Positions 55,551-64,000 of a stretch of DNA of 64,000 bases are shown piece by piece (the stretch's first letter is position 1; each line of letters opens with the position of its first letter). Where the stretch lies: contig JADCRB010000090.1 of assembly GCA_021464245.1 (NCBI GenBank), positions 488,008 through 552,007 on the forward strand. The letters are read 5' to 3'. The position numbers and the translations under genes are program-made. A model generated the notes under the pieces. It had not been told where the DNA came from and did no database searches. It saw only the letters and a program-made list of their open reading frames with translations. The DNA comes from Carallia brachiata (taxonomy: Eukaryota; Streptophyta; Magnoliopsida; Malpighiales; Rhizophoraceae).

Positions 55551-58026
55551 CTTCTGGATCGTGGGATAAGTCCAGCATCTACTGAATTAGTACTTACATT
55601 AAAGCTCCCGGCTTTTGTTTGTTTTTTTTTCTTTGGTTTTTTATTTCTGGCAGTTAGTGCTAATGGTAAAAATGGTGACTGTTTTTTACCATTGTTTACT
55701 TTGTTTTGGGATGGAGAGTTGCTGAATCAAGTGCTTCACATCGTGATTCAATGTTGTCAGGTGTGTGGCTCTCCTGAGACTTAGAAATGTCTAATGTATA
55801 GGTTCCAATTTCAGTTTTTTTTTCCCCTTTCTTGGTGGTGGAAACAAGGTGCAAATCCAGGGTTTTTTTATATTATTTTTGAAATATGTGGAATTCCTGT
55901 TTGTTGGGTCTTCTTTACGTTTCAAAACCAAAATTTTGATATCCCTAGAATGGCTTCCACCAGTTTGGATGTTTTAGATTCATCTATACAATTAGACAAT
56001 ATTATAATCCTAATTGAGGGCATTGGTGCCCTTTAAATAATGGTTTAAAGGTAAAATTTCACTTAACAATTTAATTTGAAATAATACTAAAGAAATATAA
56101 TTTATTCAATAATATTCAAAAATTTATTTATTTTTTTTAAATTTATTCTTTTTAATTATTTATATTATTTTATTATTATTTTGTTATTACTTAAATACTA
56201 ATACTTAATATTTCCCTTCATGTTGTGTACTATATCCTGTAATTGGTTGGTTTTTTGAGAATGGAGTATGGTCCTTTTCGTTCACTTGAAGCATAGCATC
56301 ATTATAAGTTGCTACTGTTATAAAGGTCTTGGCCTTTGGGTGCGCACACAACTTTACCATAATTCAAGACTCGAGTTGAGGATGATATAAAAGGATGGTG
56401 CCACAGAACCTATGTGCAAAGTGATCATTAAACAACAACGGGCCAATGGCTGAGTGAAATGGATGAACCACTATTTGTCAAGACTATAAAAATACCATCA
56501 ACAAATACCCATTTTATTAGTGCAAAATGACTTGAATTCGTTGCTCGTTTTCAATTTGTGGGCATACTTGGCTTTTCATCATCATTGACTAGATATGGAG
56601 ACAGCCTGGACCTACAATTATCTATCAAACATGAACCAGTTTTCTAACACAATTCCCTAAGGGCAAAAAGAAGGACTAACTAGCACAATAATGAATAGGC
56701 GCGTTTTACGAAAATACTATATTGGTCCTAGGATAATTGGGCCTTTGCAATTTGCAAATATATTGACTATTGAGGATCCCTAGCAATCTTAGCACGCATC
56801 GATGCCAAACCTCAATGCCATTGTCAAACTGAGCAATTCACGTGACATTATCGCAAGGCCTAAACTAGGCCGGTGGCAAACGGACAGAACAGGTTATATT
56901 GTAATTGAGATGTTTCAAGTCTTCGGTTTTTGTTAGATTTTGGCTATATTAAGCTTTGTATTCATAGGGCCCTAGGTTTATCAGTTCTTAAAACATACAA
57001 ATTTTGAGTCTTTGAAGTAATAAGTCGTCGAATTTCCCTTTCATTCCACAAAACAAGTCATCGAATTTTTAATTTATCAAATTTCAAGTAAATTTAATTC
57101 GAGTGATTGAATTTTAAATATATTAATATTGAGTCTTTAAGATTTTAAACTTGAGTTATATGATTTTCAAATTTTTTGCATTTAAATTATTTGGAATTAC
57201 ATCATTTTGATTTCAAATTATTCAAATTTTATATCATTTTAATTTTAAGTATTACAAGTTATGTTCATTAACTTTTTCAATCAACGCAAATAAGGTCAAA
57301 TTCGGTTTTGAACGAAACAAATTGAGTTGTTTATCTTTTGACACCTGTATCCCAAACCTAGTGGTTAACTTGAGAATCGGTGTTGCAGCTGAACCCTAGG
57401 ACAAAAGCATTCATAGATTTAACATACATACATACATACATACATATGATTGGAAAAGACCTAAAATGTAATTCACTAATTTATCCTTATTCTTTAAATA
57501 GTTAAATATTATTGGTCCATAAAAATATTTATATAATAGAGTAAATATTCATATTGTTTCTACTTACCTTATTTACCCACATACATTACAATCTTTTTTT
57601 TTTTTGAAAACATACGTCACAATCTTAAAAGAAGATCAAATCCCATATTATAATTAGAATATGAGAGATTTGAGAGAGGTGGAGATCACAGTGCACCAGC
57701 TAATCTAGCACCTACTTTTTTTTTTTTTTTGGCCTATTAAGAGGTTAATTGAGTCATAAACTACATAATGAGTATCTTTTCTCTTCCATAAATTCCACCA
57801 TTTCCCTTTTTAACATTTGAACTCAAAATTTTTAAAATAAAATTTTAAATTCTAATCAATTGAGTGTCCCTGAGGACATCTAACACTTAATTCTCAACAT
57901 TAATTTCTCACAATTTTTCAGTAGATCACTGGGGCCCAATGGCTCCTGCGGCCCATAATTCAACGGACTCATTCTAGTGGGTTGGGCTCCTTCTTTCTTG
58001 TCGACAGTTGTTGCCTGCTTTATTTT

Positions 58027-58277
58027 GTGGGCTTCTTTTTGTTTGGAACCCCTAGAAGGAGGATGCGGGCAGGCAAAAGTTTCGGGCTGGCGGCACCAAA
58101 AGTCTTTCTCTCACCACAAATCCAAATTTTTATCTATGTTTTAGCACAGAACCCACAAATCCAAATTTTTGTGGGCTTCTTTTTGTTTGGAACCGCTTGA
58201 ATGGAGGATGCGGGCAGGCAATAAGTTTCGGGCTGGCGGCACCAAAAGTCTCTCTCACCACAAATCCAAATTTTTCT
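58027..58277 (+). repeat. 144-bp tandem duplication
   Basis: GTGGGCTTCTTTTTGTTTGG starts at 58027 and again at 58171. Both copies include GGAGGATGCGGGCAGGCAA, TTTCGGGCTGGCGGCACC and CACAAATCCAAATTTTT. Copy 2 is shorter. Confidence 0.9.
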
Positions 58278-61200
58278 TTCGGCTTTCATGAGTTCTCTCT
58301 TCTTCCGTGTTAACTAAAGTTAATTTTAGAGCAGAATCGAGATGAGGTTATGTGGCCTCACCATGGGGATTCGGGTATGTGTGGCCCCTGAGTAATTTTG
58401 TTACGGTAATATAACCTTCAATAGGACTATATATATTATATATATATGAGATTAAGTCCCTGATCAAATATTTTATTAGTTAAATTTTGGACTCTTATTT
58501 TAAAAAATATAGTGTGAGATTCATAAGAAAAGAAAAGTTATACTCTATTATATAATTCATGTCTCAATGAATCTCAAATAAACCAAAAAATATGCGTTTA
58601 ATGCAATATACAAGAAATTGAGGACTTTGATCGAGTTTTGAAAAATCCCCAAGAGACGCTAGCTGCAACTTTTACTCTTTGTTGCGATTCTTGTCTTTGT
58701 TATTAGAATCTTAGAATGCTTAACATCTTGAGTTGTAGCTTTTTCTAAAAATTGAGGCGTGAGATTTGTAAGAAAAATGAGATATTTTAAGATATAATAG
58801 ATCAAAATAATTAAAACTTTTTGTACTTTCTTTTAGTGATTCAAAATTAAAACTTTTTGTACTTTCTTTACTAATAAAGAAAAAAGGAAATTGAAGGGAA
58901 AAATTATACCTTTTACTTTTACCAAGCTAAATAATTACCCACGAAGCTAACAAGTTATCCTTTAAAACACCACGAGCTCATAAAAAGGTTCTGTACTTAA
59001 TCTTACTCTGACAATTTGAAAGGGAAAATTGTAACCTTCAATAAGCAAATTAGTAACCCACCAAGCTTAATTTTCCTGTCGAAAGCATTGAGTTCAAAAT
59101 AAATTAGATATTAACCCATTATTTAAAGAATTTGCATTCACTGAGATTAAGTAGTTGAACATATATTTTGGAGATTTCAAATTTGGATTATTGAATAAAT
59201 TTGAATTTTTATTTAAAAATAAAAGGTTACTTTCTGTTGTATTTTTTTTTTTTGACCAAGATTTCTGTTGTATAATCTATAACCTTATAAACTTCTTAAT
59301 ATATTATAGTGCTTCTCTAGCTCCAAATTGTGCAGATCCTTTATCGGTCAAAAAAAAAAAAAATTGTACAAAAACCCTTTAGAATTCCCCAACCTTGGAG
59401 GTATTTTCTTCTGGGCCTTTTACCCCTACTGTTACAAGAGGCAAAACCCTTTTGTAGGGCACAAATTGAAATAAACATGCAACCTTGATTGGAAAAAGCA
59501 TTAGTTCAGAGCAATAAACTGCTTGGTGATGCTGGATCTAAGAAACTTTTGACAAATCCAAGCATTGTTATTATATTTGTATGATTTCAAATATTAAGAC
59601 TCAACAACTTTAAAAGAACAAAATGTTAGGTTGACTTTATTTCATGAACAGGAATAAATCATCTACAATTCTTTTAAGAATAATGTTATTCATCTTAAAT
59701 TAATATCATAAATGATACCAAATACATTAAAAAGGAAAGAAAATTAAAATAAAATTAAAAAAAATTATATTTAATACTTTGCTCTCTTTCCTTTTTAATT
59801 TTATCTTTTTTTTTTTCATATTGAAAATATCGAATCATAATATTAAGTCGGGATGAATATCATTACTTTTCTTTTAATACAGGGAAACATGAAAATCTCA
59901 GACAACTTGGGGCATCGTTTGGCTTTTGATTTCTATGAGTCATAATTAATAACATTTTAAGGTAAATGTCAACTCTAATCTTTTAGAAATCGAATTTACT
60001 ATACATTGACACCACGTGAGGGAAAAAAGTCAACAATCACAGGATCAAATCTCGATAATCAATGTGATGATGTTGTAGGGACTTCTCTCCATCTCCTGAA
60101 ATATTGCAAATGAAAGTAATTCTATTCGATTGACTGTATTGATGTAAATGCATTTTCAGTTCAAAGCCATATTTTCAATTATTAATGGGAGAAACCTTTT
60201 TGCTTTACAAGACTGATTTTAAAATAATAATAAATTGATGTAAGCCATTTAATAAATAAATTTGTTAAAAAAATATAAAATGTCAAATATTACTATATGA
60301 AACTGCATTATTATTTATTATTACTTAATGTAATCTTATAATCTTGTTCTTATTTAATTCAATATTAAATATCTATGATCAGAACAAAATTGGAAGGGCA
60401 TAAAAGGGATACACACACACACAAATATATATATAAGAGAAAAAAAAAGATCTATCGCCGGTATGACGGTCATCGGATCTGTGAGTTGAAATCGAAACAA
60501 CTCTTTTTTAAATACCTCATTTAACTACTTTCATAGGAGTAGACCCCTACTTCAGTACTATTAGGTTTGAACGGTTCTTACTTATACTCAACTGCAGTGT
60601 TAACAAATGTAAAATCAGTAGTATACAAATATGAATACATGAATTGAACCAAAAAATATTGCTTGTCTGAGTTTCCTAGAAATTGCAGCTAGTTATGGGA
60701 AAGTAGAGTTTGATTATTTTTCACAAAGAGGAATTATTTCCAAACAAAATTGAGGAAAATTAATACGTTATTCCATCGCTGTAGTTCTCTTGCTTCAAAT
60801 ATAAAATACACTTAAATGAATTTGATCCTAAAACCGTATGTTTAATCTACACAATATAAAATTGTCCTTACAACTAAGCTAATCGCGTGTGGTTAAAAGT
60901 AGAGACGGAAATTAGATACGTGGTGATAGGACGGTGGGGGACAAGACCATTTTTACAAGCTGTTTACTTCTTCTATATGCCAAGAAAAAGCAAAGGTTGA
61001 AATTTCAAATTGGTCCATCCTATGCAAGGCATTGACAAATTGGTTGTCGCGTATTTGAATTTGAAGTTTGACCATCAGGGTGAGCAACAACTTCACCGCT
61101 ATGCACGCCAAGAAGTCATAGCCCAAAAAAAAATCAACGTTTGCCATTCCCCCGTGTCATCTTGATCGCCGCGAAAGGGATAGATGCTAAATCCCACTTA

Positions 61201-61918
61201 AAATGGGGGCGAAGGGAAGTGACGGGATGCCTAATTACCGACTATATGTTATAACCATGTTCAAAACAAAAATGTCATCTTAATTAATTTGGGGGAGCAC
61301 AAAATTAAGGTTAACAAGGTATTAGACTTTCTATTGAGGATAAATAGTTACAGGTGGGATGAAATCTTATTTGGAAAATGGCCCAAATCAATGCATTTTA
61401 ACATGCTAATCTTTATTCTGACCAGACCTAGAGTAATTAGGAATTGAATTAGTGACAACAGGATTGAAATTTCTAGTCAAAGTGACAAATATGCCTTGGG
61501 TCGGTGAAATGGGATTGGATTGCATAATTTTGAATTATAAGACATGCCTTGCACGAGACATGATTATCATGCATGATAAAGGGAAAAAAAAAAAATAAAT
61601 GATTTGTTAATCTGTTATGTGTACAAGCAACAATTAGCGATTTCGTTGCATGACTAGAAAAGCACCCTTTACTAATATTTTTTCCATTACTTTTCGTTAC
61701 ATATGTATTATTTTTTTAATTGGCTTGGAGCTATGTTCGACTTAGGTTCTTCAAGTACATATTCAACCAATTATTATCTAATGAAGCAAATCCTAGCACC
61801 AATGTGGAGTGTGGACTATGCCAGCTCCAAGTATGGTGCAAAACAAGGCAGGTTGAATGACTTGTATTGTAAGAAATGATTGTTTGTGACTTTTTTTTTT
61901 TTTTCCCTTGAAAACAGG

Positions 61919-61973
61919 TAGTCTAACGGTTTGAGAGATGAGGAGACAACGAAGGGATTAGGTTTTAAATCTC
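61919..61973 (+). repeat. tRNA-derived SINE-like head
   Basis: TAGTCTAACGG (A-box-like) and GGTTTTAAATCTC (B-box-like, 61961-61973), with a T-tract 70 bases downstream. Confidence 0.4.
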
Positions 61974-62863
61974 AGTTCCTCCAATTGGATGCCACTGCAT
62001 TGTTGAGTCCTCACCCTTTGTTTTTTTTTTTTTTTTAATTTACAGTATGATCAATGCTTTCTATTTCCTACATTAATTCACTCCGTCAATAACAGGACTA
62101 AAGAGATCAACCGGGACGCGAAATGGGGGTTTAATCCGAGAATTCGGACCTTATTAATTAACACAGTAGCCGGACTTTATCAATTTATTAAGCCGACCTT
62201 TGGGGTTACTGAATTTCGTTAACAAATAAAAATCATCTAGACTAATTTCTAGGATACGCTTGCTTGTGAAGGAGATATGGCCTATGCCAGCATCAAGGCT
62301 AGTCTAAAACAGAGCCTGGCGTACATGTGAAATTTTATAAACCAAGTAATGTTAGAGTCTCGTATACTATAACATTTTTTTAATATAACCAAAGTATAGA
62401 TCAAATGATGGATTTTACAAAATACCCAAGTCAAAACTTGAGTTACGTGCAGAGTGAGAGAGAATAAATAAAGATATTACAGATGAATTTCAACCAAAAT
62501 TGAAGCAGAACTTATATACATCTCAACAGTATTGGTAACAAGCAAATCAAATTCAAACTAGTTGCATCAATAATTTCTGATAACTAATCTTTTAAAGGGT
62601 GTACAATTTCAATCATATTAGGATCACAATGTATACATGTTTTGCTATTGAATCTAATTAACTATACAGTAAAATCAAGAACACAAAATGGAATCCCACA
62701 AAAGAATCATCTCCTTATTATGGCCTAATCTCATCATCTTCACCTATCCGATCTGAAAATCTTTTGTCACACTCCATCCAAGAGGATTCAACAAAGAAAT
62801 CGAAAACTCTACCATGGACAAAAGAGAGAGGAAGAGAGACAAACAGAATAAGTCATTAGGATG

Positions 62864-63166
62864 CTAATTCTGCACTGAGTTGTGCTTCTTGGATGGACCA
62901 GAGGGCGGCATGGGAGTCCCTTTTGGAAAGAAGTTGAACATCTGGCCTTCGTAAATAAAACCCATCTTGTACAATCTCCGGTGAGGCTTCACCGTCTCCG
63001 GCTCCATTGAGGCCTTGTTATGACCCTCCACCATTAGTGTCACTACCCGGCCAGGTCTAGCAGCAGCACAGGAAGCAACAAGAAGGAAAAGAATGATCAG
63101 AAGGCAAGTGATGTTGAAGGAGACAGAATTCTTAGATTGAGAAGATGGAGAAGAAAAGGAAGCCAT
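62864..63166 (-). CDS. IDA-like (INFLORESCENCE DEFICIENT IN ABSCISSION-like) secreted peptide precursor
   Basis: A 100-residue single-exon precursor. Residues 1-36 form a signal peptide with a hydrophobic core (CLLIILFLLVASCAAA). The variable middle ends at the C-terminal PIP-type motif, FPKGTPMPPSGPSKKHN (residues 80-96), followed by SVQN. IDA itself has PIPPSAPSKRHN as its mature core, so residues 85-96 (PMPPSGPSKKHN) are the likely active peptide. In the family, the secreted and hydroxyprolinated peptide is perceived by HAESA/HSL receptor kinases and controls cell separation and related stress responses. The long N-part and the SVQN tail are ordinary for IDL genes. CTATAAAA lies 112 bases upstream. 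The gene is intact, and no paralogue is in the window. Confidence 0.92.
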   Translation of the reverse strand: MASFSSPSSQSKNSVSFNITCLLIILFLLVASCAAARPGRVVTLMVEGHNKASMEPETVKPHRRLYKMGFIYEGQMFNFFPKGTPMPPSGPSKKHNSVQN

Positions 63167-63277
63167 TGGAATTCGAAAGAATGTGTTGATGTTAGTTGCA
63201 AGGGAAGGTATAGGGTTTTAGAGAGATTTAATTATCATATGGGAAGGTAAGCTGTAAAGTGGTGATGATATGTTTTT

Positions 63278-63285
63278 TTTTATAG
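63278..63285 (-). promoter_or_regulatory. TATA box of the IDA-like gene
   Basis: CTATAAAA on the minus strand, 112 bases before the ATG at 63166. Confidence 0.5.
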
Positions 63286-64000
63286 AGTAAATTGAGTTTG
63301 AGGTGTTTTTATATATGTGCATGGAGAAACAAACAGAAATGGTTCAGCTGCTAAGGAAAATGGGTGTGAAATTGGAGGGAACGGACGGAACAGAAGTGAA
63401 GCACACGTTAAGGACTACTACTATTGAATTGTGCCTTTCCGATGAATTTCCCCACTTTTTTTTTCCCAATTTTAATTGTTTATGAAATTTATAATATTCA
63501 AAAACTCCCTTTGCAGCCAGTATAGACTTTTCTTTCTTATTTCTTTTACCCAAAAAAAAAAAAAAACATACATAGACATAAAATTTTGGTCTCTTATCGG
63601 CTGGGAATGGAAATTACCACACACCCACTTGTGAGTTGTGTTCACAGTTCACTAGTGTTTGGTATTTTGGGGCCCTAAGCTTTTATGGCCACAGCAACAG
63701 CAATCCAATTAAGCATATATATTTGGCAGGGCAGAAAATGATATAAGCTAGCCTTATGGTGCACATGTAACAATTTTCTTTGGAGGTCTTCAATCAACAT
63801 GGGCACATAAATAGTTGTATAATTGTTTAATTATAACTACAGGGCCAACCTTATCTACGTTTATAAGTAATTTGTTGCCAAAATGTTACATGCATGTATG
63901 CAGGTTTTTGATGGGATAGTGATGTTATAAAATGAAGAGGTCTCCAAATTTTGAAATTTCTATTGCTTGCTGCCAACTCCACTTGACAACCACTCGATTG
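63286..64000. other. Upstream region of the IDA-like gene, no other gene seen
   Basis: Contains TTTTATATATG near 63307 as an alternative promoter element and an A-tract near 63552. The short opposed ORFs at 63303 and 63344 overlap each other and resemble nothing. Confidence 0.5.

Larger units (their letters stand above)
55551..62863. other. Long intergenic region, no supported gene
   Basis: AT-rich, with an (ACAT)n run near 57422-57446, T-tracts near 57595, 57717 and 62020, and scattered repeats. The minus-strand ORF at 60953-61147 has no family resemblance. Two better-defined repeats are listed separately. Confidence 0.5.

Noticed and set aside
60953..61147. 64-codon minus-strand ORF
   Set aside because: No domain, no promoter features and no family resemblance.
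1..64000. CRISPR arrays, tRNA or rRNA genes, organelle DNA inserts
   Set aside because: Repeats found are tandem duplications or transposon ends, not spaced direct repeats; no complete tRNA cloverleaf or organelle gene was recognised.

Overview
The window looks like nuclear DNA from a flowering plant, most likely a eudicot; I cannot name the species. It is AT-rich and gene-poor, with introns, Ty1/copia and Ty3/gypsy retrotransposons, many small DNA transposons, and plant-only families: MIZU-KUSSEI 1 domain, IDA-like peptide, WUSCHEL-type homeodomain and F-box/DUF295. No tRNA, rRNA, CRISPR array or bacterial operon was seen.

Layout. 1-1139: 3' end of a decayed copia element and its LTR. 2.9-9.5 kb: two related two-exon genes for small proteins. 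The one at 9090 is intact and secreted-looking; the one at 2941 is degenerate. A 1-kb Mutator-like element lies between them. 9.7-25 kb: a duplication nest. Three F-box/DUF295 copies (9.75-10.9, 16.4-17.6, 23.5-24.6 kb) all carry frameshifts. Two of them form the arms of a large inverted duplication centred near 14 kb. The spacer holds an intact 68-residue protein with two C2H2 zinc fingers, and a frameshifted paralogue lies at 22.56 kb. 25-37.6 kb: almost only repeats, including several non-autonomous elements with 9-bp target duplications and a Tourist-like element with a long GA core. 37.9-38.4 kb: a small Lys/Ala/Pro-rich gene and an orphan exon-like stretch.

40.7-51.1 kb: one complete but inactivated Ty3/gypsy (Tat-type) retrotransposon with both LTRs and a 5-bp target duplication. 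It sits in one copy of a 320-bp tandem duplication. Between its integrase end and 3' LTR it carries an intron-free, decayed WUSCHEL-related homeobox (WOX-type) gene with homeodomain, LPLF motif and C-terminal EAR-like motif. This apparent capture of a host developmental regulator is the most unusual object here.

51-64 kb: ordinary gene space with an intact MIZ1-domain gene (54759-55550, +) and an intact IDA-like peptide precursor (62864-63166, -), separated by repeat-bearing intergenic DNA.

The confidently intact genes are therefore few: the small secreted protein, the double C2H2 protein, the Lys/Ala/Pro-rich protein, the MIZ1-domain protein and the IDA-like precursor. They are independent single genes, not a pathway.
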